DNA of 58,587 nt from Bacillota bacterium (GCA_012799135.1 JAAZLW010000066.1:1-58587); one strand, 5' to 3'. Counted from the stretch's first letter, positions 17,048-25,638 are shown. The notes: generated from the letters alone by a model not told the origin. Program-made: numbers and translations.

Positions 17048-18241
17048 ATGGCCTACGATTTTGATCTGGTAATGGAACGACGGGGCACAAGCTGTGTGAA
17101 ATGGGATGGTTTGATAGATAGGTATGGAGCAAAGGATCTACTGCCCTTCTGGGTGGCTGATATGGATTTTGCAGTAGCAGAGCCAATCCAAAAAGCGATC
17201 ATTGAACGCGTACAGCATCCCATCTATGGTTACACTCAAGTCGCCCCTTCGGTATTTGAGGCGATAATCAGTTGGCTGGAGAGGCGACATGGCTGGCATG
17301 TGCAGCCGGAATGGATCGACTTTACCACCGGGGTAGTTAATGCCCTAAATCTCATTATCTATACTTATACATTGCCGGGTGATAAGATCCTGGTACAGCC
17401 ACCGGTGTATGCGCCCTTTTTTAATGCGGTGCTCAATAATGGTCGCCAGGTGGTGTATAATCCCCTAGTTCGGACCGACAACAGTTACATCATGGATCTA
17501 GATGATCTGGAAAGCAAGATCGATGCCCGCACTAGGATGCTCATTTTGTGTAATCCCCATAACCCGGTGGGTAGGGTTTGGAGCAGACCAGAATTGCAGC
17601 GGCTAGCAGAGATTTGCCTAAGACACGATCTGCTCATGGTTTCCGATGAAATCCACTCTGATTTCATCTATGCAGGACACAAACACGTACCTCTGGCATC
17701 TCTCTCCTCCGAAATTGCCGAGAACACCATTACCTGTATGGCTCCCAGCAAAACCTTTAACTTAGCCGGTTTAGCTACTTCTTTTGTGGTGATCTCAAAC
17801 AGGCGATTACGAAAGCTTTTCTGCAACACACTGCAGAATGTGGGAGTAAATAATGCCCTCTTAGGGGTTACTGCCCTGGAAGCCGCTTATCGCTATGGGG
17901 AAGACTGGCTGGAAGAGCTTTTGGTTTACCTAAAAGGGAATCGGGATTTCATGCAGGAATTTCTGGAACGGCAAGTTCCCGGGATTGAGATGAGAGAACC
18001 AGAGGGCACGCATCTTGCTTGGCTCGATTGCCGGGGATTGGCAGTGGAAGAGAATAGCCTACAGGATTTCTTTATCAAGAACGCCAGAATCGTAGTCAAT
18101 GACGGCCAGTGGTTTGGCCCTAATGGCAAAGGGTTTATCAGATTCAACATTGGTTGCCCACGCCCCCTCCTACGTGAAGGTCTTTGCCGAATGGAGAGGG
18201 CGGTGAAGGAATCGTCAGAGGTCTCGACTGGGCGAGTCTAG
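17048..18241 (+). CDS. MalY/PatB family PLP-dependent C-S lyase or aminotransferase
   Basis: Fold-type I pyridoxal-phosphate enzyme of the MalY/PatB group, 397 residues. The N-terminal WVADMDFAVAEPIQKAI is a hallmark of the group. The substrate loop is ILCNPHNPVGRVW, VSDEIHSDF supplies the cofactor-binding Asp, and the Schiff-base Lys is in APSKTFNLAGLATS. The frame opens at 17012, but AGGGAGGG before the ATG at 17048 gives the usual MAYDFD start. MalY and PatB cleave cystathionine or cysteine conjugates. A gap of about 125 bases without a terminator separates it from the amidohydrolase gene, so it may be part of that pathway or only a neighbour. Confidence 0.9.
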   Translation: MAYDFDLVMERRGTSCVKWDGLIDRYGAKDLLPFWVADMDFAVAEPIQKAIIERVQHPIYGYTQVAPSVFEAIISWLERRHGWHVQPEWIDFTTGVVNALNLIIYTYTLPGDKILVQPPVYAPFFNAVLNNGRQVVYNPLVRTDNSYIMDLDDLESKIDARTRMLILCNPHNPVGRVWSRPELQRLAEICLRHDLLMVSDEIHSDFIYAGHKHVPLASLSSEIAENTITCMAPSKTFNLAGLATSFVVISNRRLRKLFCNTLQNVGVNNALLGVTALEAAYRYGEDWLEELLVYLKGNRDFMQEFLERQVPGIEMREPEGTHLAWLDCRGLAVEENSLQDFFIKNARIVVNDGQWFGPNGKGFIRFNIGCPRPLLREGLCRMERAVKESSEVSTGRV

Positions 18242-18298
18242 GATCTGAGGTGTGATCCATACATGGGCACGTATATAAGGCGGTACCTGGTTTTTGCC

Positions 18299-18326
18299 TT
18301 GACTTCGTGATGCTTTATGCTATGAT
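18299..18326 (+). promoter_or_regulatory. Sigma-A-type promoter of the riboswitch and SulP-Mrp operon
   Basis: TTGACT at 18299-18304 and TATGAT at 18321-18326 are 16 bases apart. Transcription would start near 18333, just before the riboswitch aptamer. A TATAAT at 18327 is too far from the -35 box to be its partner. Confidence 0.6.
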
Positions 18327-18339
18327 TATAATTGTGGCT

Positions 18340-18582
18340 TGCCTAAGCCCGAAAATGCACGTTATCTCCGAATTCCGCATACGGAAACGGGGGACCCCTT
18401 AATTGGGGTGAATCCTGAATATCAGGTAGGGCAACTTGGGTGCCCGAACCCGTCAGCTAACCCCGTAGGAGTGGTCCAAGCGTTAGGTTTTAGCCCCGGT
18501 AGACTTTGCTAGGCTCTTTCTGATACTGGCAGCGTCTCAGCCGGACTACTTGGTACCACTACTATAGACGGGGTGGTTTTTT
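18340..18582 (+). ncRNA. Cyclic-di-AMP riboswitch (ydaO/yuaA type) with expression platform
   Basis: The leader contains the conserved ydaO blocks: GGGGGACCCC and GGGGTGAATC around a short loop (18394-18409 stem), CCTGA/TCAGG at 18414-18426, GGGCA/TGCCC at 18429-18445, and CCCGTCAGCTAACCCCGTAG near 18449-18468. This RNA class binds cyclic-di-AMP and turns expression off. Downstream, ACCAC (18555-18559) can pair with GTGGT (18573-18577) followed by six T, a small terminator just before the start codon. ACCCCGT of the aptamer (18460-18466) can instead pair with ACGGGGT (18568-18574), which would break that hairpin. This gives a plausible ligand-off antiterminator. The aptamer edges are approximate. 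Confidence 0.9.
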
Positions 18583-20124
18583 ATGAAATCCTGGTGGGAG
18601 CGTGTGCGAGGAGAGGTAATCGGAGGAGCCACTGCGGCAGTTGTAGCTCTTCCCTTAGCTATGGCCTTTGGGATCGCTAGCGGGGCGGGAGCTGTATCTG
18701 GTTTGTATGCCTCGATTTTTGGTGGTTTGACTGCGGCGATATTTGGTGGCTGTGGTGTGCAGATCACCGGACCCACCGGCGCAATGACAGCGGTTCTAGT
18801 GATGGTTGTCAGCAAGCATGGGGTAAGCGGCATGCTATTAGCCGGAGCTTTGGCCGGCTTAATGCAGGTGATTCTCGGCCTTTTGCGGTTAGGCAAGTTT
18901 GTCAAGTTTCTTCCTCAGCCGGTAATTGCCGGTTTTACGAATGGTGTCTCCATCCTGTTTTTCATGACCGCAATAGATGATGCTTTACAGACCCCCTCGA
19001 TTACCGTGGTTACCACGCTGGTAATTCTCTTGGCATTGCGTTTCTTCAAACAGGTTCCGGAGTCACTCTTCGGGCTCGTTGCCGGCCTCGTCATGAATGA
19101 GTTGTTCATACACACCCCCCACGTGGTGGGGGATCTTCCTTTCACTATACCCCAGCCTACATTGGCACTGATGCCCTTTGGGGATATCGGTCATCTGATC
19201 AGGCCTGCGATTACGATCTGTCTTTTGGGAAGCATTTCGGCCTTGCTGTCAGCGGAGGTCACCGATGGGATGCTTGGCACCAAACATGATAGCAATCGAG
19301 AACTGATCGGGCAAGGTCTGGGAAATCTGGTTTCCTCTCTTCTAGGAGGTGTCCCCGTCTCCGGAGCCGTTGCTCGCTCAGGGGTAAATGTCCACAGTGG
19401 GGGTCGCACCCGCCTTTCCAGTATTCTCCACGCTGTCTTCCTGTTGATCATGGTCATAGCCTTGGGACCGGTGGCTAAGCGCATACCGCTGGCTTCTTTG
19501 GCTGCCATCCTGATGGTGGCTTCAGTGCGCACAGCCGACTGGAAAAGCTTAAAGCTGATGCCCCGGGCCCGGTGGAGCTATGGGGTAATCATGACTATCA
19601 CTACCATATTGACTGTGGTCCGGGACTTGACCATTGCGGTAGCAGTTGGGGTGGTCTTGGCCGCCGCTGTGGTAATGGTGGAATTAGCATCCATGCCCCG
19701 GGGCAGCGAGGTCGCTTCAAAGAAAGCCTCTTCAACTCCTGCTCACCCAGTTCATCCCGATGTTCAGGTAATGGCTTTTGATGGCCCATTGTTTTTTGTG
19801 GGGACAGAAAATCTAAGAAGCCAAATCAGGGATGCTTCCAGTAAACCGATCTTGGTCTTGGATCTCTCTAACGTGCCTACCATGGATGAAACCGGTGCCT
19901 TAGCACTTAAAGATCTAGCCGACCGACTGCAAAGGGAAGGCAAGAGCCTTTATATAGGCGGCCTCAAAGACAAGTCCTTACGGATGTTGGCTAGAATGGG
20001 TTTGGTAGGCGAGTTGAGCCGATCTCGGGTATGCAAGGGCCTGGGAGGTGCTTTACGCAGAGCTTCCGAGGAAGCAACCCTAATGGCTCAGGCTGAGTCC
20101 AAGCTATGTCCTCAGCAGGCATAG
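18583..20124 (+). CDS. SulP family anion transporter with STAS domain
   Basis: Membrane anion transporter of the SulP/SLC26 family, 513 residues. The N-terminal half has the family features GGATAAVVALPLAMAFGIASG and GPTGAMTAVLVMV. About ten or more hydrophobic segments run to residue 385. A C-terminal STAS domain follows (about 390-490; LDLSNVPTMDETGALAL). SulP proteins move sulfate, bicarbonate or other anions, often with Na+ or H+. The gene is first behind a cyclic-di-AMP riboswitch and ahead of an Mrp antiporter operon, which fits Na+-coupled bicarbonate uptake and pH control better than sulfate nutrition, but the substrate is inferred. Confidence 0.92.
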   Translation: MKSWWERVRGEVIGGATAAVVALPLAMAFGIASGAGAVSGLYASIFGGLTAAIFGGCGVQITGPTGAMTAVLVMVVSKHGVSGMLLAGALAGLMQVILGLLRLGKFVKFLPQPVIAGFTNGVSILFFMTAIDDALQTPSITVVTTLVILLALRFFKQVPESLFGLVAGLVMNELFIHTPHVVGDLPFTIPQPTLALMPFGDIGHLIRPAITICLLGSISALLSAEVTDGMLGTKHDSNRELIGQGLGNLVSSLLGGVPVSGAVARSGVNVHSGGRTRLSSILHAVFLLIMVIALGPVAKRIPLASLAAILMVASVRTADWKSLKLMPRARWSYGVIMTITTILTVVRDLTIAVAVGVVLAAAVVMVELASMPRGSEVASKKASSTPAHPVHPDVQVMAFDGPLFFVGTENLRSQIRDASSKPILVLDLSNVPTMDETGALALKDLADRLQREGKSLYIGGLKDKSLRMLARMGLVGELSRSRVCKGLGGALRRASEEATLMAQAESKLCPQQA

Positions 20125-20202
20125 CTCCGTGGGTAGCCTAGATGGCAATTATCAAGACCCCTATGGGGGCAGAGCATTGCAGCTAGTGATGGGGGGTTGA
20201 CT

Positions 20203-20781
20203 TTGAACAAGCGATCTTTGGTTTTATGTGCCATATTATTGGTATTTTGGCTGGTGGTCTCTGCAGAAGCAGACTTACAGCATATTTTGGTTGGGGCGCT
20301 TCTTGCCTTGGGAACCGTGTGGTTCTGGCAGGACCTTGGCCCAAGACTGCCCCGTTTGCTTTCGGCTACAGAACTGCTACTTTTGGGTCACTGTCTCGTA
20401 ACGTTGATTCGGTTTATCATTCAGTCGAATATTGCCGTGGCCAAGACTATCTTGCTATCGAGTCCACCGGTGGGACCGGTATTTGTGGTGATGCGCCCTC
20501 CCATTGAAAGTAACTGGGGGAGGGTGCTATTGGCCAATTGCATCACCATCACCCCAGGCACGGTGACCGTTGATATTGATCCTGAGACGGGCCAGTTCAT
20601 CGTGCATGCACTGACAGAAGAGGCCGCACACGGACTGTTTGATTGGCAGATCATTCAAGAAATCAGCAACTTAGAATCATGGGGACAAAGGAGGGCAAAA
20701 CATGCTGTGGCTGCTAGTAGGTCTCATGGTACTAATTCTGTTCGTACTCTTGCGGGCGATTATCGGCCCGACGGTGATTGA
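20203..20781 (+). CDS. mnhE: Mrp antiporter subunit E (MnhE/MbhA-like)
   Basis: Membrane subunit of the Mrp-type monovalent cation/proton antiporter, about 192 residues. Two N-terminal hydrophobic segments (LVLCAILLVFWLVV and HILVGALLALGTVWFW) and the later LLANCITITPGTVTVDIDPE are the MnhE signature. GGGGGG at 20191-20196 suits the TTG at 20203 better than the TTG at 20197. The frame runs 80 bases into the next gene. The last 25 or so residues are therefore translated from mnhF DNA in another frame and extend past the usual MnhE length of about 160. The gene opens the Mrp block. Confidence 0.88.
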   Translation: MNKRSLVLCAILLVFWLVVSAEADLQHILVGALLALGTVWFWQDLGPRLPRLLSATELLLLGHCLVTLIRFIIQSNIAVAKTILLSSPPVGPVFVVMRPPIESNWGRVLLANCITITPGTVTVDIDPETGQFIVHALTEEAAHGLFDWQIIQEISNLESWGQRRAKHAVAASRSHGTNSVRTLAGDYRPDGD

Positions 20782-21013
20782 TCGCTTGCTTTCCATCAAT
20801 GCGATTAGCAGCAAGGTCAGCATGATTATCTTGTTGATGGCATTCATGAGAGGCGATTATGGATTCATCGATGTAGCCTTTGTCTTTGTGTTATGTGGAT
20901 TTGTGGGAGGGCTTTGGATACTGCGGGTGCTAACCCCTGGTGATTGGCAGCTGAGGTTACCGGGGTTGGGCGGATTTGAAGGTGAGGGAGAGGAAGCGGT
21001 TTCTCATGATTAA
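20702..21013 (+). CDS. mnhF: Mrp antiporter subunit F (MnhF/MbhB-like)
   Basis: Small membrane subunit of the Mrp complex, 103 residues with three hydrophobic segments. The pattern RAIIGPTVIDRLLSINAIS is characteristic of MnhF. AAAGGAGG at 20690-20697 gives a strong start at 20702 although it lies inside the end of mnhE. The C-terminal tail past residue 80 is polar. The stop overlaps the start of mnhG by 8 bases, so the three small subunits are translationally coupled. Confidence 0.9.
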   Translation: MLWLLVGLMVLILFVLLRAIIGPTVIDRLLSINAISSKVSMIILLMAFMRGDYGFIDVAFVFVLCGFVGGLWILRVLTPGDWQLRLPGLGGFEGEGEEAVSHD

Positions 21014-21317
21014 GTTGTTAGCTAATGTCTGCTTTATCGGGTCTTTTTGCGCGTTTGCCCTGGGTACTTTGGGGCTGTTTCGCTTGCCGGATCCATATAC
21101 CCGCCTGCATGGGGTCGGTATGGGAGATACCCTAGGAGTGGGGTTGGGAGGCCTAGGACTCTTTCTGCTCAGCCCCAGTTGGGCTCTGCGGATCAAATTA
21201 CTGGTTATCCTGGCTCTATTTTGGACGATCAACCCCGCTATGACCCACCTAGTAGCTAAAGCGGGCCTAATACATGGGGTAGACCCGGTAGAGGGTACTA
21301 AACTGATCAAGGGGTGA
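21006..21317 (+). CDS. mnhG: Mrp antiporter subunit G (MnhG/MbhC-like)
   Basis: Small membrane subunit of the Mrp complex, 103 residues from the ATG at 21006, which overlaps the mnhF stop. The family signature FRLPDPYTRLHGVGMGDTLG is present between the first and second of three hydrophobic segments. The in-frame ATG at 20976 would add a charged tail not found in the family and is less likely. Confidence 0.9.
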   Translation: MIKLLANVCFIGSFCAFALGTLGLFRLPDPYTRLHGVGMGDTLGVGLGGLGLFLLSPSWALRIKLLVILALFWTINPAMTHLVAKAGLIHGVDPVEGTKLIKG

Positions 21318-21321
21318 GCAG

Positions 21322-21573
21322 ATGGAGTTTACGGCTGTCGATTATGGAACTATGGTTATGCTCTTGATCCTAGTGGCGGCTTCTCTGGCCATGTATTTTA
21401 TCAAGGATCTGATACATGCAGTGATTGTGTATGGAGCCTATACTCTGATCATGGCTTTAGTCTGGCTACAGATGAACACCCCTGATATTGCTATTACTGA
21501 GGCTGCGGCGGGGATTGGGATGACAGTTTTGATGATGGTGGTTATTTCTCGCACCAGCCGAAGGGAGGAGTAA
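21322..21573 (+). CDS. Mrp/Mbh subunit of the DUF4040 family (MbhD-like; MrpA C-terminal domain)
   Basis: Membrane protein of 83 residues with three hydrophobic segments and the DUF4040 motif MNTPDIAITEAAAGIGMTVLM. In canonical Bacillus Mrp systems this domain is fused to the end of MrpA. In archaeal Mbh/Mrp modules it is the separate MbhD subunit, as here. It starts 4 bases after mnhG, and its stop overlaps the next start (TAATG). Confidence 0.88.
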   Translation: MEFTAVDYGTMVMLLILVAASLAMYFIKDLIHAVIVYGAYTLIMALVWLQMNTPDIAITEAAAGIGMTVLMMVVISRTSRREE

Positions 21574-21872
21574 TGGTGAGGCTGCGGACTTTCGTAATTT
21601 TGCTCATTGCCTTATTAGCCGGTTATGTAGTCTTAATTGCCGTGGCCGAGTTGCCTCCCTACGGGATGCCTGGCAATCCCGCCCATAACGAGGTAACCCA
21701 ACGCTACATTGAAAACGCTCTGGAAGATACGGGAGTTCTCAATATGGTTACAGCCATTGTTTTGGATTATCGGGCCTATGATACTATGTTCGAAACCATC
21801 GTGTTGTTTACGGCAGTCCTAGCGGTGATTATCACCCTGAAGACAACAGAGGAAAAGGGTGGTGGGCAGTGA
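21573..21872 (+). CDS. Mrp/Mbh subunit MbhE-like (MrpA C-terminal / MrpB N-terminal domain)
   Basis: Membrane protein of 99 residues. An N-terminal hydrophobic segment is followed by an external loop (ELPPYGMPGNPAHNEVTQRYIENALEDTG) and NMVTAIVLDYRAYDTMFE, the hallmark of MbhE and of the matching MrpA domain. A second hydrophobic segment is at the C-terminus. Start and stop overlap both neighbours by 1-4 bases, so it is translated as part of one block. Its separation from an antiporter-like subunit again resembles archaeal Mbh modules. Confidence 0.85.
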   Translation: MVRLRTFVILLIALLAGYVVLIAVAELPPYGMPGNPAHNEVTQRYIENALEDTGVLNMVTAIVLDYRAYDTMFETIVLFTAVLAVIITLKTTEEKGGGQ

Positions 21873-22294
21873 GGGATTTTGTCCTAAAACGGGTTGCGGC
21901 ATTGCTCTTGCCTTTTGTCCAAATGTATGGACTATATGTGATTTTCCATGGCCATGTCTCCCCAGGGGGCTCCTTTGCCGGTGGTATCGTAGTGGGTCTA
22001 GCCTTCATCGCCTTTGCCACCATCTATGGTGTGCCAAGAGGTCGGGCAAAGCTACCGGAGAAGGTTACCACTCTGGCTGAGAGCTATGGGACCCTTTGGT
22101 ATGGACTCATGGGCATGGTAGGTATCATCAAGGGCGCTCCCTTTTTAGCCAATAAGTTGGCGGGAATTGATCTGGGAGTACCGGGAGCACTATCTTCTGG
22201 GGGGCTGGTTTCCCTTATCGGTCTCGGTGTTGGCATAAGGGTGGCCTCAACAATGGTTACTCTGTTTTTTACCATGATGGAGGAAGAGTCGTGA
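21869..22294 (+). CDS. mnhB: Mrp antiporter subunit B (MnhB/MbhF-like)
   Basis: Membrane subunit of the Mrp complex, 141 residues with four hydrophobic segments. The family pattern GLYVIFHGHVSPGGSFAGGIV near the N-terminus is clear. It starts with GTG at 21869, overlapping the previous gene by 4 bases, and its stop overlaps the GTG of mnhC. Confidence 0.92.
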   Translation: MRDFVLKRVAALLLPFVQMYGLYVIFHGHVSPGGSFAGGIVVGLAFIAFATIYGVPRGRAKLPEKVTTLAESYGTLWYGLMGMVGIIKGAPFLANKLAGIDLGVPGALSSGGLVSLIGLGVGIRVASTMVTLFFTMMEEES

Positions 22295-22674
22295 GCATAT
22301 TGCTAGAGAAATTAATGGTCAACTACCCATACTTCGCCGCGGTGATCTTGTTTATTATCGGTGCTCTCACGGTGCTGACCCGTTCTAACCTATTTAAGAA
22401 ACTGATCGGTATCAACATCATGGAAAGCGCCATTTTCCTCATGTTTATCGCAGCAGGCAACATCCGGGGTGGGGCTGTACCCATACTGGATCAGGCGAAC
22501 CCGAAGACAGCTTATATTAACCCAGTGCCTTCAGCTTTGATGTTGACGGGCATAGTGGTCAGTGTCAGTGTGACTGCTTTTGCTTTAGCATTGATTATCA
22601 GGTTATATCAATCTTACGGTACCACCGATTCCCGCCGGATAGCAGAGATGAAAAGTGAGGTGACAGATGGATGA
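22291..22674 (+). CDS. mnhC: Mrp antiporter subunit C (MnhC/NuoK-like)
   Basis: Membrane subunit related to NuoK of complex I, 127 residues with three membrane segments. The central part has NLFKKLIGINIMESAIFLMFI, with the conserved Glu of this family. ALMLTGIVVSVSVTAFALALIIRLYQ follows. It starts with GTG overlapping the mnhB stop and ends overlapping the mnhD start. Confidence 0.92.
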   Translation: MSILLEKLMVNYPYFAAVILFIIGALTVLTRSNLFKKLIGINIMESAIFLMFIAAGNIRGGAVPILDQANPKTAYINPVPSALMLTGIVVSVSVTAFALALIIRLYQSYGTTDSRRIAEMKSEVTDG

Positions 22675-24170
22675 TGGCGACCATTACGGCTAATTTACCG
22701 GTCTTTGTTGTCATCGCACCTCTGTTTGTCGCCTTCATCTTGCCTACCTTCGCCCATCGCCTACGGCTGGTGGAAGGACTGGTAATGGCCGTCGAGGCTT
22801 TGGGGCTCTTGGGGGCGGGATATTTGGCTTCCCTTATCCTTTTGCAGAAAGGCATTCCCGTTGTCTATAGCATGGGAGGTTGGTCAGCCCCGTGGGGTAT
22901 AGAATTGATGGTGGGCAATTTGAGTGCCTTCTTTCTCCTAGTGGTGGCCGGTGTCACTTTGCCGGTGGCCCTTTTCTCCATCGACAGCATGAGTCACGAA
23001 GTCGGTGGTCCCCAGCGAATCAGCCGGTTTTATGTACTTTACCTGCTGCTCAGTGGGGCCCTGGCCGGTATGGCTGTCACCAATGACCTTTTCAATGTCT
23101 TTGTCCTGGTAGAAGTAGCTACCCTAAGCTGCTGTGGTCTGGTAAGTGCCCGCAATCATCCCCGGGCAGCGGAAGCGGCCTTCAATTATTTGATCCTGGC
23201 AACACTGGGATCTGCCCTCATCTTGGGTGGTATTGGTTTTTTATATATTGTTACGGGACATTTGAATATGGGGTTTGCCTCTCAAGAACTAAGCTGTGTC
23301 TGGCAGGACTACTCGCACGTGGTATGGATAGCTGCCAGTTTCCTACTAGTGGGTTTTGGTGTAAAATCTGCTCTTTTCCCATTGCATGTTTGGCTACCGG
23401 ATGCTCACTCCACAGCTCCCTCCCCAGCCAGTGCTATCCTGTCTGGGTTGGCTATCAAAGGGTACTTAATATGCCTAATCAAGGTGCTGTACGTCGTTTT
23501 TGGCAATACTCTGATGCAGGAATACGCCATGCATCGAATATTGGTATTGCTGGGAATGATCGCGATTATTGCCGGGTCGCTTTTGGCTTTGGCACAAGAT
23601 GAACTCAAACGCAGATTGGCCTTTTCCACTGTTGCCCAGGTGGGATATGTATTCCTGGGGTTAGGACTGGTCAACACGAAGGGCCTTACCGGTACACTGT
23701 TTCACATGGCCAGCCATGCTGTAATCAAGTCCAGCCTATTCTTGGCGGCGGGAGCCATGATCAGTGCCACGGGCAAAAGTAGGATTAGTGAAATGGCTGG
23801 TATTGGTAGGAAAATGCCGGTCACTATGGCGGTCTTTACCATCAGTAGTCTGGGCTTGGTGGGTATACCGTTGTTTTCCGGGTTCATTGGCAAATGGTAT
23901 CTCTTGCTCGGCAGTTTAGGAGCGGGGAACTCGCTGGCGGCGGTGGTGCTGATCGCAGGAAGTGTACTATGCGCAGCTTACCTTTTCCCGATTATCCGCA
24001 TCGCCTATTTTGAACCGGTATCTGTGGAGGAGGATTGGCAGGACCCCGGCATGCCACAAAAGATTGCCCTGATCTTGCTGGCAGCTGGGGTGGTGATCTT
24101 GGGGATAGTACCAGGACCTTTCCTGGAGCTGGCCGGTAGGGCGGCGGCGGATTTACTGGTAATCCAATAG
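22671..24170 (+). CDS. mnhD: Mrp antiporter subunit D (MnhD), first proton-channel subunit
   Basis: Large antiporter-like subunit of the NuoN/NuoM/MrpD family, 499 residues with about 14 hydrophobic segments. The channel Glu of the fifth segment is in NVFVLVEVATL. The conserved Lys and its loop are in GVKSALFPLHVWLPDAHS, followed by APSPASAILSGLAIKG. DELKRRLAFSTVAQVGYV is the later lysine region. It sits where MrpD/MbhH is found in other operons and overlaps mnhC by 4 bases. Confidence 0.9.
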   Translation: MMATITANLPVFVVIAPLFVAFILPTFAHRLRLVEGLVMAVEALGLLGAGYLASLILLQKGIPVVYSMGGWSAPWGIELMVGNLSAFFLLVVAGVTLPVALFSIDSMSHEVGGPQRISRFYVLYLLLSGALAGMAVTNDLFNVFVLVEVATLSCCGLVSARNHPRAAEAAFNYLILATLGSALILGGIGFLYIVTGHLNMGFASQELSCVWQDYSHVVWIAASFLLVGFGVKSALFPLHVWLPDAHSTAPSPASAILSGLAIKGYLICLIKVLYVVFGNTLMQEYAMHRILVLLGMIAIIAGSLLALAQDELKRRLAFSTVAQVGYVFLGLGLVNTKGLTGTLFHMASHAVIKSSLFLAAGAMISATGKSRISEMAGIGRKMPVTMAVFTISSLGLVGIPLFSGFIGKWYLLLGSLGAGNSLAAVVLIAGSVLCAAYLFPIIRIAYFEPVSVEEDWQDPGMPQKIALILLAAGVVILGIVPGPFLELAGRAAADLLVIQ

Positions 24171-24192
24171 AGACGGGAGGAGGGTTTAGCAG

Positions 24193-25638
24193 ATGATTGA
24201 TTTAATTCTGGCTTTACTGAGTGGAGCGATCGGCGGGCTATGTGTAGCATTGATGCCCCGGGCAGGCAGCCGTTTGCGCAACACCATTACACTGCTTTTC
24301 ACTGTGGCCGGCACGATCTTCAGCTGGCGGGTGGCCGGCAGGGTATTGGGTGGCCAGAGTATTCGGATAGCTGGTGAGTTCGGGGGGCTGACCTGGAGCT
24401 TACACCCAGACCCGTTGGGGGCAGTCTTTGGTTTGATTGTTTCCACTCTGTGGATCTTTGCTGCTGTCTATTCCTATGGGTATATGGCAGGAGAGCAAAA
24501 ACAGCGGACTTATTACACCTATTTTCTTCTGGCTTTTAGTGTGGCTTTAGGGGTAGCCTTTTCCGGTAATCTCTTGGCTCTCTATCTGTTCTATGAAATA
24601 CTCACCTTTGTCACCTATCCTTTGGTCATCCATGAGCGTAATACAGAAGCCATGCAGGCCGGTGCCAAGTATATTATCTACAGTCTCTCAGGTGCAGGGG
24701 CGATTCTTATCGCTATAGTAATCACCTATGGCTGGACAGGTAATTTGGATTTCGCTGGTGGGCCACTGTTAGCCAATGGTGGCCTGAGGCCGGGCTTAGG
24801 TTGGCTCTTGGCCTTGTATGTTGCCGGATTTGGTGTAAAGGCGGCCATAATGCCGCTCCATCGCTGGTTGCCGGCGGCGATGGTAGCACCTACTCCCATC
24901 AGTGCGTTACTCCATGCAGTCGCAGTAGTCTACTCTGGGGTTTATGGGATATTGCGGGTAGTGTATTCAGTCTTCGGGCATGAACTGATGCGGGAGCTGG
25001 ATCTCAGTCATGTCCTCCCCTGGGTAGCGGCTTTTACCATCTTGGTAGGGGTGATCATTGCCACACAACAGGATGTTCTCAAGCGGCGCTTGGCCTATCA
25101 TACGATTAGCCAGCTTTCTTATATTCTCTTGGGAGCCTTCACATTGCATCCGTGGGGATTGGCTGGGGCTGTGTTCCATATGATCAGTTACTCCACCCTG
25201 AAGGTTACGCTTTTCTTTGGTGCAGGGATTATTGCTAAAGCGACCGGTAAGGTCAACGTCAGTGAAATGGGTGGGGTGGGGTGGCGGTTGCCCTGGACCT
25301 TGGCTGCCTTTGGTGTCGCTAGTTTGGGAATGATCGGAATGCTGCCTCTTAATACCTTTTGGAGTAAGTATTATTTGATGAAGGGCAGTGTAGCCGGGGG
25401 AAGGTGGCCACTGGCCGTGGTGCTGATCGTTAGTGGTGTTATCAATGCTTTTTGCTTCATTCCCACTGTGGTGACTGCCTTCACTGGAGGGAAAGGTCAG
25501 CTCACTGCGGAAAAGGGGGGCCAGGTCAGTCTCATGTTGGCTCCTACTGTAATGCTGGCTGGGATTGCGGTCTTGATCGGTCTTTGGCCGGGATTGGTTT
25601 GGCCAGGAGTTGAAGCTGTAGTCAATTGGTTTTTCTAG
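24193..25638 (+). CDS. Second MrpD/NuoM-like proton-channel subunit
   Basis: Antiporter-like membrane subunit, 481 residues. The channel Glu is in LYLFYEILTFVTYP, the lysine loop is GVKAAIMPLHRWLPAAMVAP, and the later part has DVLKRRLAYHTISQLSYI. GGGAGGAGGG before 24193 gives the ATG start. The protein has Leu and Ala where its neighbour has Asp-Ala-His in the loop after the Lys, so it is a separate paralogue and not a recent copy. It follows mnhD by 22 bases. Classical Mrp operons have only two such subunits. Confidence 0.88.
   Translation: MIDLILALLSGAIGGLCVALMPRAGSRLRNTITLLFTVAGTIFSWRVAGRVLGGQSIRIAGEFGGLTWSLHPDPLGAVFGLIVSTLWIFAAVYSYGYMAGEQKQRTYYTYFLLAFSVALGVAFSGNLLALYLFYEILTFVTYPLVIHERNTEAMQAGAKYIIYSLSGAGAILIAIVITYGWTGNLDFAGGPLLANGGLRPGLGWLLALYVAGFGVKAAIMPLHRWLPAAMVAPTPISALLHAVAVVYSGVYGILRVVYSVFGHELMRELDLSHVLPWVAAFTILVGVIIATQQDVLKRRLAYHTISQLSYILLGAFTLHPWGLAGAVFHMISYSTLKVTLFFGAGIIAKATGKVNVSEMGGVGWRLPWTLAAFGVASLGMIGMLPLNTFWSKYYLMKGSVAGGRWPLAVVLIVSGVINAFCFIPTVVTAFTGGKGQLTAEKGGQVSLMLAPTVMLAGIAVLIGLWPGLVWPGVEAVVNWFF

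Noticed and set aside
18583-20124. Sulfate permease as the firm function of the SulP protein
   Set aside because: No sulfur genes are nearby; the riboswitch and Mrp context make bicarbonate or another anion at least as likely.
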